64,000 nt of DNA, taken from assembly GCF_014196125.1 (NCBI RefSeq), contig NZ_JACIDA010000003.1, positions 310,001 through 374,000 on the forward strand, read 5' to 3'. A program made the translations under genes and the position numbers. The DNA comes from Brevundimonas mediterranea. Its GTDB lineage: Bacteria > Pseudomonadota > Alphaproteobacteria > Caulobacterales > Caulobacteraceae. A model generated the notes under the pieces. It was not told the origin of the DNA. It saw nothing but the letters and a program-made list of their open reading frames with translations, and searched no databases. This document shows positions 16,900-26,669 of the stretch, piece after piece. How positions within the stretch are numbered: the stretch's first letter is position 1; each line of letters starts with the position of its first letter.

Positions 16900-17550
16900 A
16901 TGACCGTCCTCAATCCCGCCGCTTTCATCCGCGCCAACACGCGACTTCAGAGCGTGCCGCATGCACCGGAAATCTCGCTTTGGCTGGCGGACGAGATCAC
17001 GCCGATCTGGCGCATGACGGAAGAGGAGCTGGGCGAATTGGGCCTGCCGCCGCCCTTCTGGGCCTTCGCCTGGGCCGGAGGGCAGGCGCTGAGCCGCTAT
17101 CTGCTGGATCATCCGCACGAGGTGGCGGGCAAACGGGTGCTGGACTTCGCGACCGGTTCGGGCCTGGTCGGGGTGGCGGCCATGCGGGCCGGCGCCGCCT
17201 CGGTGCTGTGCGCCGACATCGATCCCTTCTGCCAGGCCGCCGTCGCCGCCAACGCCCAGGCCAACGGCGTGGTCTTGGACTTCACTCCGCTCAATCTGCT
17301 GGACGCCCCGCCGCCGGCCGTGGACGTCATCTGCGCCGGCGACATCTGCTACGAAAAGCCGATGACCGAGGCCGTGCTGGCCTGGCTGGGCCAGGCCCGC
17401 GCCGCCGGAACCCGTGTCCTGATCGGCGATCCCGGCCGCACCTATTTTCCCCGCTCGGGCCTGGATTTCCTGGCGGAATACAGCGTGCCCACGACCAGAG
17501 AGCTGGAGGACCTGGAAATCAAGCGGTCCTCCGTCTGGGCCATGCCGTGA
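16900..17550 (+). CDS. Class I SAM-dependent protein methyltransferase (ETFB lysine methyltransferase-like)
   Basis: The protein has 216 residues. Motif I VLDFATGSGLVGVAAMRAGA and the acidic loop CADIDPFC bind SAM. The flanking PPFWAFAWAGGQALSRYLLD and later GDICYEKP and IGDPGRTYFPR are typical of the small PrmA/ETFB-KMT-related family. Related enzymes methylate lysines on the electron-transfer flavoprotein beta subunit or ribosomal proteins; the target here is inferred only by family. It is divergent from the XRE operon. Confidence 0.85.
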   Translation: MTVLNPAAFIRANTRLQSVPHAPEISLWLADEITPIWRMTEEELGELGLPPPFWAFAWAGGQALSRYLLDHPHEVAGKRVLDFATGSGLVGVAAMRAGAASVLCADIDPFCQAAVAANAQANGVVLDFTPLNLLDAPPPAVDVICAGDICYEKPMTEAVLAWLGQARAAGTRVLIGDPGRTYFPRSGLDFLAEYSVPTTRELEDLEIKRSSVWAMP

Positions 17551-17605
17551 GGTCACGGCGCGGCCGCGCTTGCCCCTCGCGCCGTCGCCGCCCATCTTCA
17601 AGAAC

Positions 17606-18004
17606 ATGAGACCGATCGCGACCCTTTCCGTAGTGATCGCCGCCATGGCCTCCAGCGCCGTGGCGCAAACCCCGCCCTATGTCCCGCCTTACACCGCGCC
17701 CTACGGCGCCTATCCCGGCGGCGGTCCTGCGGCGATCGCCGACCAGCATCGCTATGAAAACGACCGGCTGCGGCGACAATCCGAGGCCAACGCCGCCCTG
17801 GCCCGACAGCAGCAGATCGAAACCCGTCAGCGCCTGATGCAGATCGAGGCCGCGCGCGAACCGACCGTATCGCCGGCCGTCCCCGCCCGCCCCCTGTATG
17901 ACGTCGCCCAAGAGCGCAGCCTGCGCGAAGGCGCCGCCGCTCGTCGCCAACAGACCCGCCAGGGCGTGACCCAGATCGATGACTGGCTGGATCGGCCGAA
18001 CTGA
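17606..18004 (+). CDS. Secreted Pro/Tyr- and Gln/Arg-rich hypothetical protein
   Basis: The protein has 132 residues. A signal peptide (MRPIATLSVVIAAMASSAVA) is followed by a Pro/Tyr/Gly-rich stretch (PPYVPPYTAPYGAYPGGG) and a polar helical region rich in Gln, Arg and Ala that probably forms a coiled coil. No known domain is visible. The ATG at 17606 is chosen because the signal peptide begins there. It stands alone between the methyltransferase and the metallopeptidase. Confidence 0.65.
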   Translation: MRPIATLSVVIAAMASSAVAQTPPYVPPYTAPYGAYPGGGPAAIADQHRYENDRLRRQSEANAALARQQQIETRQRLMQIEAAREPTVSPAVPARPLYDVAQERSLREGAAARRQQTRQGVTQIDDWLDRPN

Positions 18005-18066
18005 CGCATCCCTTCCCTTCTCTCCGCGTTCCGGCCTAGCTTCATGATGGGACTCAGGGGACGGAC

Positions 18067-18921
18067 ATGCGTTGGCAGGGCGGACGGACAGGCGGCGGCG
18101 GAGTCGAGGATCGGCGAGGCCTCGGCGGCGGGGCGCTGGCGGGCGGCGGCATCGGCGTCGGGGTGCTGGCCATCATCGGCTATCTGGTGTTCGGCATAGA
18201 CCCGGCGACCACCACCCAGTTGGCCAGCCAGTTCGGCGGCGTCGGCGCCAAGCAGCAGCAGGGTCAGGTCGGGACGCCTGAAGATCAGGCCGGTCGGTTC
18301 GTCGATGTCGTCGGGGGCAATATCAACGACGTCTGGACCCAGAAGCTGAACGGCTACGAACCGCCCAAGGTGGTCATCTATGAACAGGGCACATCGACCG
18401 GCTGCGGCTATGGCCAATCGGCCATGGGGCCCTTCTATTGCCCGACCGACAGGACCGTGTATCTGGACCTGGGCTTCTGGCAGGAGATGGAGACGCAACT
18501 GGGCGCCTCGGGCGCCGACTTCGCCCGCGCCTATGTCATCGCCCACGAGTTCGGCCACCACGTCCAGACCCTGACCGGAACCTCGGCCCAGGTCCGTCAG
18601 GCCCAGCAGCGCGCGCAAGGGGAAGCTGAAGCCAACCAGTATTCCGTCGCGCTGGAGCTTCAGGCCGATTGCTACGCCGGCGTCTGGGCCAGGAACGCCT
18701 CGGCCGTCTCGAACGGCCAGGTCGCCCTGGAGCCCGGCGACATCGAGGAAGGCATGAAGACCGCCCAGGCCATCGGCGACGATACGCTGCAACGCCGGGG
18801 CGGCGGCCGCGTTTCGCCAGAGAGCTTCACCCACGGCTCCGCAGCCCAGCGGGTCGAGTGGCTGCAACGCGGCTATCAGTCGGGCGACCCGGCCGTCTGC
18901 GACACCTTCAGCGGCGCCTGA
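18067..18921 (+). CDS. Neutral zinc metallopeptidase (YpfJ family)
   Basis: The protein has 284 residues. An N-terminal Gly-rich region and one helix (IGVGVLAIIGYLVFG) anchor it. The catalytic motif is HEFGHH in VIAHEFGHHVQTLTG, with the third ligand Glu in QYSVALELQADCYAGVWA. CGYGQSAMGPFYCPTDRTVY is typical of the family (PF04228). It is predicted to be a membrane-anchored periplasmic protease; the substrates are unknown. The length is normal. Confidence 0.92.
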   Translation: MRWQGGRTGGGGVEDRRGLGGGALAGGGIGVGVLAIIGYLVFGIDPATTTQLASQFGGVGAKQQQGQVGTPEDQAGRFVDVVGGNINDVWTQKLNGYEPPKVVIYEQGTSTGCGYGQSAMGPFYCPTDRTVYLDLGFWQEMETQLGASGADFARAYVIAHEFGHHVQTLTGTSAQVRQAQQRAQGEAEANQYSVALELQADCYAGVWARNASAVSNGQVALEPGDIEEGMKTAQAIGDDTLQRRGGGRVSPESFTHGSAAQRVEWLQRGYQSGDPAVCDTFSGA

Positions 18922-19024
18922 ACAAGGTTTTCGGTGACGGATTCTGCGGGTTGCGGGTCTGGTCCCGCGCCCCTAACACCGCCTAGCGCGCCCCAGCGAC
19001 GCACAGACCGACGGATACATTCCC

Positions 19025-20662
19025 ATGCACGCTCGCGCCGGCCGCCAGGCCCTTCCGGAAGACCTGATCGACCTCGACACCCTGATCGGCGCCTATGGAT
19101 CCGGCCGGCCCGACATGGCCGACCCGGCCCAGCGGGTGGTGTTCGGCACCTCGGGCCACCGGGGCTCGGCTCTGGACAGCGCCTTTACCGAGAGCCACAT
19201 CCTGGCCATCGCCCAGGCGGTCGCCGAATATCGCGCGGCGCAGGGGATCGACGGCCCGCTGTTCGTCGGGCGCGACACCCACGGCCTGTCCGAACCCGCC
19301 TGGCGCACGACGCTGGAAGTGCTGGTCGGCAATGGCGTCGAGGTGCTGATCGACGCCCGTGACGGCTTCACCCCGACCCCGGCCGTGTCCCACGCCATCC
19401 TGGCTTACAACCGCGCCAACACGCGCCAGGCCGACGGGATCCTGATCACCCCGTCGCACAATCCGCCCCGCGACGGCGGCATCAAATACAATCCCCCCTC
19501 CGGCGGTCCGGCCGGGAGCGACGCCACCGGCGCCATCGCCGCCCGCGCCAATCAGCTGATCGAGGGCGGCCTGGCCGAGGTGAAGCGCGTTCCGTTCGAC
19601 AGGGCTTACGCCACGGCCGGCCGGTTCGACTTCATGGGCGCCTATATCGACGACCTGCCCAGCGTGCTGGACCTGGACGCCATCCGCGACGCCGGGGTCC
19701 GCATGGGGGCCGATCCGCTGGGCGGGGCGGCCGTGGCCTATTGGGGCGAAATCGCCGACCGGCATCGGCTGAACCTGACCGTGGTCAACGACGTCGTCGA
19801 TCCGCGCTGGGCCTTCATGCCGCTGGACGCCGACGGCAAGATCCGCATGGACTGTTCGTCGCCCAGCGCCATGGCCAATCTGATCCAGATGATGCAGGGC
19901 GGATCGGCCTATGATCTGGCCTTCGGCAATGACGCCGACGCGGACCGCCACGGCATCGTCACCCCCGACGGCGGCCTGATGAACCCCAATTATTTCCTGG
20001 CGGCGGCCGTCGCCTATCTGTTCGCCAACCGTCCCGGCTGGGGCCCACACGTGGCCGTGGGCAAGACCCTGGTCTCGTCTTCAATGATCGACCGCGTCGT
20101 CGCCGGCATGGGCCGCCGCCTGCTGGAGACGCCAGTCGGGTTCAAGCATTTCGTGCCCGGCCTTCTGGACGGAACCGTCGGCTTCGGCGGTGAGGAATCG
20201 GCCGGCGCCTCCTTCCTGCGGCGCGACGGCACGGTCTGGTCCACAGACAAGGACGGCCTGCTGCTGTGTCTGCTGGCGGCCGAGATCCAGGCCCGCACGG
20301 GCCAGAGCGCCAGCCAGCTCTATGCCGGCCTGACCGAACAATACGGCGCTCCCGCCTATGCCCGGATCGACGCCCCCGCTGACCGGACGCAAAAGGCGCG
20401 CCTGGCCGCGCTCAGCCCCACCGACGTCGCCGCCACCACCCTGGCCGGCCAGCCGATCACCGACATCCTGACCAAGGCCCCCGGCAATGGCGAGGCCATC
20501 GGCGGGTTGAAGGTCGTGACCGCCGACGCCTGGTTCGCCGCCCGTCCGTCGGGCACCGAGGACGTCTACAAGATCTACGCAGAGTCCTTCCTGGGAGCGG
20601 ATCACCTGGCCCAGGTCCAGGCCGAGGCCAAGACGCTCGTGGCCGCCGCCCTGGCGGGCTGA
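19025..20662 (+). CDS. pgm: Phosphoglucomutase (alpha-D-glucose phosphate-specific)
   Basis: The protein has 545 residues. The phosphoserine loop [20 protein letters not shown], the metal loop DADADRHG, the sugar-binding [11 protein letters not shown] and the phosphate-binding [15 protein letters not shown] occur in the order expected for a four-domain alpha-phosphohexomutase. It interconverts glucose-1-phosphate and glucose-6-phosphate, feeding polysaccharide and glycogen synthesis. The N-terminal [15 protein letters not shown] matches the Pgm clade of bacterial enzymes. It is monocistronic. Confidence 0.96.
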   Translation: MHARAGRQALPEDLIDLDTLIGAYGSGRPDMADPAQRVVFGTSGHRGSALDSAFTESHILAIAQAVAEYRAAQGIDGPLFVGRDTHGLSEPAWRTTLEVLVGNGVEVLIDARDGFTPTPAVSHAILAYNRANTRQADGILITPSHNPPRDGGIKYNPPSGGPAGSDATGAIAARANQLIEGGLAEVKRVPFDRAYATAGRFDFMGAYIDDLPSVLDLDAIRDAGVRMGADPLGGAAVAYWGEIADRHRLNLTVVNDVVDPRWAFMPLDADGKIRMDCSSPSAMANLIQMMQGGSAYDLAFGNDADADRHGIVTPDGGLMNPNYFLAAAVAYLFANRPGWGPHVAVGKTLVSSSMIDRVVAGMGRRLLETPVGFKHFVPGLLDGTVGFGGEESAGASFLRRDGTVWSTDKDGLLLCLLAAEIQARTGQSASQLYAGLTEQYGAPAYARIDAPADRTQKARLAALSPTDVAATTLAGQPITDILTKAPGNGEAIGGLKVVTADAWFAARPSGTEDVYKIYAESFLGADHLAQVQAEAKTLVAAALAG

Positions 20663-20895
20663 AGGGCTTGAGGCTTGACTTTATGTCCGCGAACGTCCAT
20701 TTGCGCTGCGTCGCACAATCGCGATCTCCGGCGTCTCCAGCGCGTGTAAGTCCATCTCGGACCTGTCTGTAGAAGCCGCCGGCCCCTCAAGTTCATTCGC
20801 TGCCCGGACACGCGGGGCGGCGCCCGATCCACCCCGCAGGCTTCACTCCGAAGCCCGGCCGGGACTGGCGGTGCGCGGCCCTAAGGCGTCATGCC

Positions 20896-22428
20896 ATGGC
20901 TGAAAGCGCCCTGCCGCACGCGAAAGACACTGCTGTGAGCACCACATTCGAATCCATGGGCCTGAACAAGGCCCTTCTTCAGGCGCTGGCGTCGGAAGGC
21001 TACACCAAGCCGACCCCGATCCAGGAAAAGGCCATCCCCGACGTCATGCAGGGCAAGGACCTGCTGGGCATCGCCCAGACGGGCACCGGCAAGACCGCCG
21101 CCTTCGCCCTGCCGATCCTGCATCGCCTAGCCGAGAACCGCATCGCCCCCAAGCCGCGCACGACGCGCGTGCTGGTCCTGTCGCCCACGCGTGAACTGGC
21201 CACCCAGATCGGCGACAGCTTCAAGGCTTACGGCGCCCACCTGGGCTTCCGGGTCGCGGTCATCTTCGGCGGCGTGAAATACGGCGCCCAGGAGCGGGCC
21301 CTGCAACAGGGTCTGGACATCCTGGTCGCGGCGCCCGGCCGTCTGCTGGACCACATCCAGCAGAAGAACCTGGACCTGTCCTCGACCGAGATCTTCGTCC
21401 TGGACGAGGCCGACCAGATGCTGGACCTGGGCTTCATCAAGCCGATCCGTCAGATCGTCAGCCGCATCCCGGCCAAGCGCCAGAACCTGTTCTTCTCGGC
21501 GACCATGCCGACCGAGATCGGCAAGCTGGCGGGTGAGCTGCTGAAGGACCCGGTCAAGGTCCAGGTCACGCCGCAATCCACCACCGTCCAGCGCATCAGC
21601 CAGTCGGTCGTCCATGTCGAACAGGGCCGCAAGCGCGCCCTGCTGACCGAAATGTTCAGCGATCCCGAGTACACGCGCTGCCTGGTCTTCACCAAGACCA
21701 AGCACGGCGCCGACAAGGTCGCGGCCTATCTGGAAGCGGGCGGGGTCGAAGCCGGCGCCATCCACGGCAACAAGTCCCAGCCCCAGCGTGAACGCACGCT
21801 GGAAGCCTTCAAGAAAGGCAAGCTGCGCGTCCTGGTCGCCACCGACATCGCCGCGCGCGGCATCGATGTGGACGGCGTCTCGCACGTCGTGAACTTCGAG
21901 CTGCCCCATGTGCCGGAAAGCTATGTCCACCGCATCGGCCGCACCGCGCGGGCTGGCAAGGACGGCACCGCCGTCAGCTTCGTCGCCGGCGACGAGATGA
22001 AGCTGCTGAAGGATATCGAGAAGGTCACGCGCCAGAAGATCCCGGCCATCGACCGCCGCAACGACAAGGCCCTGGGCCAGCTGGACGCCACCATCATGGC
22101 GACCGGCGTCGGCAAGAAGGCGACCATGCCGGAACGCGAAGGCGGCGAGCGCAACGAAGGCGGCCGGGGTGGTCGTGGGCGCAGCCGCGTGCCGCACCGC
22201 GACGGCGTCCGTCCGGAAGGCGGCGGTCAGCCGCATCGTCAGCGCCGCGCCCGTCCCGGCGAGACTCCGGCGGCTCCGCGTCCCGAGCGCGCCTACAACC
22301 CCCTGGCCGGTGAGCGCGTGCCCTCGATCAACGACAACGCCAAGCCTGCGGAAGGCGAAATGAAGCGCCGCCCCCGTCGCCGTCCGTCGAACGGCGGCAA
22401 GGGCTACGGCGGCGCGGCCAAGGCCTGA
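20896..22428 (+). CDS. DEAD-box ATP-dependent RNA helicase (RhlE-like)
   Basis: The protein has 510 residues. All core motifs are present: Q motif PTPIQEKAIP, Walker A AQTGTGKT, PTRELA, Walker B DEAD in VLDEADQMLDLGF, SAT, and motif VI HRIGRTARAG. The C-terminal 100 residues are basic, with Gly/Arg repeats (GGRGGRGRSRVPHRDG) that probably bind RNA. Proteins of this class act in ribosome assembly or cold adaptation. Two starts are possible: ATG 20896, or GTG 20935, where the family N terminus (TTFESMGLNKALLQAL) begins. A REP palindrome and a terminator follow. Confidence 0.93.
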   Translation: MAESALPHAKDTAVSTTFESMGLNKALLQALASEGYTKPTPIQEKAIPDVMQGKDLLGIAQTGTGKTAAFALPILHRLAENRIAPKPRTTRVLVLSPTRELATQIGDSFKAYGAHLGFRVAVIFGGVKYGAQERALQQGLDILVAAPGRLLDHIQQKNLDLSSTEIFVLDEADQMLDLGFIKPIRQIVSRIPAKRQNLFFSATMPTEIGKLAGELLKDPVKVQVTPQSTTVQRISQSVVHVEQGRKRALLTEMFSDPEYTRCLVFTKTKHGADKVAAYLEAGGVEAGAIHGNKSQPQRERTLEAFKKGKLRVLVATDIAARGIDVDGVSHVVNFELPHVPESYVHRIGRTARAGKDGTAVSFVAGDEMKLLKDIEKVTRQKIPAIDRRNDKALGQLDATIMATGVGKKATMPEREGGERNEGGRGGRGRSRVPHRDGVRPEGGGQPHRQRRARPGETPAAPRPERAYNPLAGERVPSINDNAKPAEGEMKRRPRRRPSNGGKGYGGAAKA

Positions 22429-22436
22429 TCTCCGCT

Positions 22437-22467
22437 CGCCACCCTCGGGCTTGCCCCGAGGGTGGCG
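22437..22467. repeat. Single REP-like palindrome
   Basis: CGCCACCCTCGGGC and GCCCCGAGGGTGGCG form a perfect stem around a 2-base turn, just after the helicase stop. The core CACCCTCGGGCT is shared with the pair at 5458-5581, which shows a repeat family within this window. It could also help terminate or stabilise the helicase transcript. Confidence 0.65.
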
Positions 22468-22488
22468 GACCGGAAATCGGCGATAAAA

Positions 22489-22518
22489 AACGGCGGCTCC
22501 TTTGCAGGAGCCGCCGTT
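22489..22518 (-). terminator. Bidirectional intrinsic terminator, strongest for the FadL gene
   Basis: The 13-bp stem AACGGCGGCTCC(T)/(A)GGAGCCGCCGTT with a short loop is followed on the minus strand by TTTTTT, 26 bases beyond the fadL-like stop. It stands between convergent genes and should stop both. The stem is nearly the same as that at 374-402. Confidence 0.85.
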
Positions 22519-22544
22519 CCTGTTTCAGCCGATGGCTGTGGACC

Positions 22545-23891
22545 TTAGAAGTTCCAGGTCGCGCCCATCGAGAAGCCGACGCCGTGGCCCTTGGCCTCGC
22601 CGCGCAGGGTGGAGACGACCAGGCCGTTGCCATACACGTCGCGGGTGTCGTTGATCGTGGCCGTATCGATGTCGATATAGGTCACGGCGCCGTCGAAGGT
22701 CATGGAGCCCACGCTCTTCGACAGACCGGCGGTGTAGAGGAACCGGTCGCCGTCCGGGATACGGGCGGTGCGGTGATCGTCCGGCGTCGGGGTCGGGTCG
22801 TAGCCCAGGCCGGCGCGGACCGTCATGGTCGGATCGATCTTGTAGTCGAAGCCGATCGCGCCGGAGGTGACGTCGTCATAGTCCTGAACGATGGTCGAGG
22901 AGCCGGAGGTTCCGTAGGTCACGCGGATGGCGTCGAACTCGCTCCAGCCGATCTGGTTGACCTGGGCGTTCAGCGTCAGGCGGTCGTTGACGGCGTAACG
23001 GGCCGAGACGGTGGCGTACCAGGGGGTGGTGAAGCTGGCGACGCCGTCAGCCGAGACGTTGGCGGCCGCCAGAACGCCCGTCAGGCCCGAGATGTTCACG
23101 GCGCCTTCCAACTCGTGCTCGATCTTGGAGCGATAGGACAGACCCAGGTCCAGCTTGCCGAAATGCATCTGGGCGCCGGCGTTCCAGCCGTAGTCCCAGC
23201 CGTCGCCTTCAAGCTGGTTGCGGCCGTCGGTGCTGGGCGAGACGGCATAGGTCGGAGCAAAGACGCCGGGGATGGCCACGTTCGGCAGGGCCGAGCTCAG
23301 GGTCGCCTTGGCGTACTGGGCGTCAAAGCCGGCGCCGATGTCCAGCCAGTCCGTGACCGTCATGGCGGCCACCAGGCTGACGTTGGCCGAGCGCAGTTCC
23401 GACGTCAGGGCGTCGTAGCGGGCGAAATCGGTCGGCTCGTACTTGGTGGTGAAGTTGAACGGCGCCTGGACGGCCATGCCGACGTTGAAGCGGTCGCCGA
23501 TCGGCATGGAGACGGCGAAGTTCGGGATGATGCCGCTTTCGACCACGTCATGGACGTGCGGATCGCCGTTGACCGGCGCAGTCCGGCTGACGATGGCCGG
23601 GGTGGGGACGTTGTAGGTCAGGCTGGAGCCGCGATCATCGACGTCTGAGTCCAGGATCAGGCCGTGCATGCCGGTGTAGACCTGGCGCTGGGTTCCGGCG
23701 ATCGCGGCGGGGTTCCACCACAGGGACTGCACGCCCTTGTCGGCGCCTTCGCCCGAGTTGGCGCGGCCCTGGCCGCGGGTCGATTGTTCCTGCACGTAGA
23801 ACGAACCGGCCATGGCAGGCGCGGCGACGCCGGCCAGCAGGACGGTGGTCAGGGCGATGCCGCCCATACGAGCGAGATTCCTGGGAGTCAT
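22545..23891 (-). CDS. OmpP1/FadL family outer membrane transporter
   Basis: The protein has 448 residues. A signal peptide (ending APAMA) is followed by GSFYVQEQSTRGQGRANSGE, the N-terminal hatch of FadL proteins, and SLWWNPAAIAGT, the conserved NPA element. The rest alternates as beta strands and ends in GVGFSMGATWNF, a typical beta-barrel C terminus with a terminal Phe. The family moves long-chain fatty acids or other hydrophobic compounds across the outer membrane. AGGAA before the ATG supports the start. Confidence 0.93.
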   Translation of the reverse strand: MTPRNLARMGGIALTTVLLAGVAAPAMAGSFYVQEQSTRGQGRANSGEGADKGVQSLWWNPAAIAGTQRQVYTGMHGLILDSDVDDRGSSLTYNVPTPAIVSRTAPVNGDPHVHDVVESGIIPNFAVSMPIGDRFNVGMAVQAPFNFTTKYEPTDFARYDALTSELRSANVSLVAAMTVTDWLDIGAGFDAQYAKATLSSALPNVAIPGVFAPTYAVSPSTDGRNQLEGDGWDYGWNAGAQMHFGKLDLGLSYRSKIEHELEGAVNISGLTGVLAAANVSADGVASFTTPWYATVSARYAVNDRLTLNAQVNQIGWSEFDAIRVTYGTSGSSTIVQDYDDVTSGAIGFDYKIDPTMTVRAGLGYDPTPTPDDHRTARIPDGDRFLYTAGLSKSVGSMTFDGAVTYIDIDTATINDTRDVYGNGLVVSTLRGEAKGHGVGFSMGATWNF

Positions 23892-24216
23892 AAGCCATTC
23901 CTATAGTGTTGCCCCCGCCATCAACCGCGGCGGTGGGTATCGGGGAGGGTTGTGCACGGCAGCGCTTTCGTCAGGAAAACGTTGCATGCATGGCCGCTCT
24001 CCGCCGGGAAACGGGCGAAACTGTGTCGGAAAAACTGCACACGATCACACCGGCGAGAGGTTACGCAGCGGCAGGTTCATTCCGTCAGGTGACAGTGTCG
24101 TGCAACACACAGTCGGGCATGACGCTGGGTAAGGAATCCTTGACCGCCGCACAATCGCCTTGCGTATCCATGATAGGATGGTCATCTGAAAATCCCTCGC
24201 CGCCGCTGATTGAACC
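23892..24216. other. 325-bp divergent intergenic region, FadL / methionine aminopeptidase
   Basis: No gene is seen. The sequence is less GC-rich than its neighbours, with short A/T clusters such as GTCGGAAAAACTGCACACGA, and must hold both divergent promoters. I could not assign -35/-10 boxes with confidence, and no long repeat is evident. Confidence 0.4.
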
Positions 24217-25035
24217 ATGTACGAAACGCCCGATCTGGAAACCGACGCCCTGGTCCGCACCAGCGCCATCCGCATTCACCAGGCGGAGGACTTCGAGGGC
24301 ATGCGCAAGGCCGGCCGTCTGGTCGCCGAAGCCTTGGACATGATCACGCCGCATGTTCAGCCGGGCGTGCTGACCAGCACCATCGATGACCTGATCCGCG
24401 AATTCACCCTGGACCACGGCGGCCTGCCGGCCTGCCTCGGCTACAAGGGCTATGAGAAGACGGTCTGCACCTCGATCAACCACGTGGTCTGTCACGGCAT
24501 TCCGGGCGACCGGGTGCTGAAGGACGGCGACATCGTCAATATCGACCACACGGTCATCGTCGATGGCTGGCACGGCGATTCCAGCCGGATGTATGCGGTC
24601 GGCGAGATCAACGCCCGCGCCAAAAAGCTGATCGACGTGACCTATCAGTCGCTGGATCTGGGCCTGGAACAGGTCAAGCCGGGCAATACTTTCGGCGACA
24701 TCGGTTTCGCCATCCAGAAATTCGTCGAGGCCCAGCGCATGAGCGTGGTGCGCGACTTCTGCGGCCACGGCATCGGCCGGGTCTTCCACGACAGCCCCAA
24801 TGTCCTGCACTACGGCCGCAAGGGCGAGGGCGCGGTGCTGAAGCCGGGCATGTTCTTCACCGTCGAGCCGATGGTGAACCTGGGCAAGCCGCACGTGAAG
24901 GTGCTGTCGGACGGCTGGACCGCCGTGACGCGCGACAAGTCCTTGTCGGCCCAGTGCGAACACACCATCGGGGTGACGGAAGACGGGCTGGAAATCTTCA
25001 CCGTCAGCCCGGCCGGACTGTTCCGCCCCAACTGA
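24217..25035 (+). CDS. map: Type I methionine aminopeptidase
   Basis: The protein has 272 residues, slightly longer than the E. coli enzyme because of an N-terminal extension of about 20. The metal ligands are all in place: Asp pair in NIDHTVIVDGWHGDSS, His in GHGIGRVFHD, Glu in TVEPMV and Glu in QCEHTIGVT. The substrate-binding His is in NHVVCHGIP. The enzyme removes the initiator Met from nascent proteins in the cytosol. The following radC starts 54 bases downstream, so they may be cotranscribed. Confidence 0.97.
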   Translation: MYETPDLETDALVRTSAIRIHQAEDFEGMRKAGRLVAEALDMITPHVQPGVLTSTIDDLIREFTLDHGGLPACLGYKGYEKTVCTSINHVVCHGIPGDRVLKDGDIVNIDHTVIVDGWHGDSSRMYAVGEINARAKKLIDVTYQSLDLGLEQVKPGNTFGDIGFAIQKFVEAQRMSVVRDFCGHGIGRVFHDSPNVLHYGRKGEGAVLKPGMFFTVEPMVNLGKPHVKVLSDGWTAVTRDKSLSAQCEHTIGVTEDGLEIFTVSPAGLFRPN

Positions 25036-25089
25036 ACCCTTGATCCCCCCTCGCCTTCCGCACAGGTTGCGGCGGGAAAGGCAGGGGAC

Positions 25090-25821
25090 ATGCTGGACGA
25101 CCTGACACCCGAACCCAAACCGAAGCCGCGTCACAGCGGTCATCGCGACCGGCTGCGCGAGCGGGCGGCCAAGGGCGGGTTGGGCGCCCTGCCCGACTAT
25201 GAGCTGCTGGAACTGCTGCTGTTCCGCTCCATCCCCTACAAGGACGTCAAACCGCTGGCCAAGGATCTGCTGGCCCGGTTCGGCGGGCTGGAGGGCATAG
25301 GCGCCGCCAGTCACGAGGCCGTCGAGGATCAAGTGGCGCGGACCCTGGCCTATGCGCCCGGCAAGGCGACGCGGGCAGTGGCGCTGGACCTGCAGCTGAT
25401 CTTCGACGTGACGCGCCGGATCGCGCGCGAGCCGACGGCGAAACGGCCGGTCATCTCGTCTTGGAGCGCCCTGCTGGCCTATGTGCGGGTGGCGCTGCAA
25501 CACGAGCCGCGCGAGCAGTTCCGCGTCCTTTACCTGGACAAGAAGAACCAGCTGATCCTGGACGAAATCCAGAACCGCGGCACCGTCGATCACGCCCCCG
25601 TCTATCCCCGCGAAGTGGTGCGACGGGCGTTGGAACTGTCGGCCAGCGCCCTGATCCTGGTTCACAACCACCCGTCCGGCGACCCCACCCCCAGCCGCGC
25701 CGACATCGAGATCACGAAACAGGTTGTGCAGGCCGGACGAGCCCTTAACGTCGAGGTTCACGACCATCTGGTCGTCGGCCGCGACGGGGTGGCCAGCTTC
25801 AAGCAACTGGGCCTGATGTGA
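25090..25821 (+). CDS. radC: RadC family JAB1/MPN domain protein
   Basis: The protein has 243 residues. An N-terminal helix-hairpin-helix-like UPF0758 region (GLGALPDYELLELLLF) precedes the JAMM metalloprotease-like motif: a Glu around YLDKKNQLILDE and HNHPSGDPTPSRADIEIT with the His/His/Asp ligands. The E. coli name suggests DNA repair, but later work cast doubt on that role and the function is unsettled. The stop overlaps the GTG of the next gene (GTGA). Confidence 0.92.
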   Translation: MLDDLTPEPKPKPRHSGHRDRLRERAAKGGLGALPDYELLELLLFRSIPYKDVKPLAKDLLARFGGLEGIGAASHEAVEDQVARTLAYAPGKATRAVALDLQLIFDVTRRIAREPTAKRPVISSWSALLAYVRVALQHEPREQFRVLYLDKKNQLILDEIQNRGTVDHAPVYPREVVRRALELSASALILVHNHPSGDPTPSRADIEITKQVVQAGRALNVEVHDHLVVGRDGVASFKQLGLM

Positions 25822-26366
25822 ACGCTGAGATTCTGACGACCGAGAGACTGGTGCTGACGCCGGTCGCCGCGACCGACTTCAACGACCTGTCGGCCCTGTG
25901 GCTGAACGAGGACTTCACCCGCCACATCATGGGCCGCGCCCTGTCGACGGAAGAGGTCTGGTTCCGTCTGCTGCGCGACCTGGGTCACTGGGCGGCCCTG
26001 GGCCACGGCAACTGGACGATCCGGCTGAGGGACGGCGGAACCTATCTGGGCAGCGTCGGGGTGTTCGACTATCGCCGCGACCTGACGCCGCCGTTCGATG
26101 CGCCGGAATTGGGCTGGGGCGTCGCGCCCGCCTTCCAGGGCAAGGGCTACGCCGCCGAGGCCTTGAGCGCAGCCCTGGCCTGGGTCGATGGATCCCTGGC
26201 GGCGGCGCGAAGCGTCTGCATGATCGCGCCGGAGAACCTGGCTTCGCTGAAACTGGCGGCGCGCGTCGGATTCCGTCCCTATGCGACCGCGACCTACAAG
26301 GACCATCCGGTTCAGCTGTTCGAACGCCCCCGCCCCGGCGCGGCGCCCGGCGCGGACGAGACGTAG
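25818..26366 (+). CDS. GNAT family N-acetyltransferase (RimJ/RimL type)
   Basis: The protein has 182 residues. LTTERLVLTPV at the start and LGWGVAPAFQGKGYAAEAL, the acetyl-CoA pyrophosphate loop (Q-x-G-K-G-Y-A), are characteristic of RimJ/RimL-like GNATs; ENLASLKLAARVGFRPY completes the fold. It acetylates an amine of unknown identity, possibly a protein N terminus. It begins at a GTG overlapping the radC stop, so it is translationally coupled. Confidence 0.9.
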   Translation: MNAEILTTERLVLTPVAATDFNDLSALWLNEDFTRHIMGRALSTEEVWFRLLRDLGHWAALGHGNWTIRLRDGGTYLGSVGVFDYRRDLTPPFDAPELGWGVAPAFQGKGYAAEALSAALAWVDGSLAAARSVCMIAPENLASLKLAARVGFRPYATATYKDHPVQLFERPRPGAAPGADET

Positions 26367-26422
26367 CCCGCCATTAAGGTTTATCGGGCATGCTGAAGGG
26401 GAACGATCCGAGAGCCCCGCCC

Positions 26423-26665
26423 ATGCCCATGTCCGTCGAAGCCCTGCGCCAGCACCTGATCGAGGCCTTTCCCGACGCCGAGATCGCCATCGACGACCTG
26501 GCCGGCGACGGCGACCATTATCGCGCCCGTATCGTCTCCAGCGCCTTCGAAGGCATGCCCCGCGTGCGCCAGCACCAGCTGGTCTATGCTGCGCTGAAGG
26601 GACAGATGGGCGGCGAACTGCACGCCCTGGCGCTGGAAACCGCCGCCCCGCCCAAGGAGGGTTGA
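26423..26665 (+). CDS. BolA family protein
   Basis: The protein has 80 residues in the BolA-like KH fold: MSVEALRQHLIEAFPDAEI at the N terminus, GDHYRARIVSSAFEG, then the conserved RVRQHQLVYAALKGQM, where the His acts as an Fe-S ligand in BolA-glutaredoxin complexes. The ATG at 26423 (or 26429) is preferred over an ATG at 26390 that adds a non-conserved extension. A CGFS monothiol glutaredoxin, the usual partner, is encoded one gene downstream, pointing to Fe-S cluster or iron handling. Confidence 0.92.
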   Translation: MPMSVEALRQHLIEAFPDAEIAIDDLAGDGDHYRARIVSSAFEGMPRVRQHQLVYAALKGQMGGELHALALETAAPPKEG

Positions 26666-26669
26666 CCCC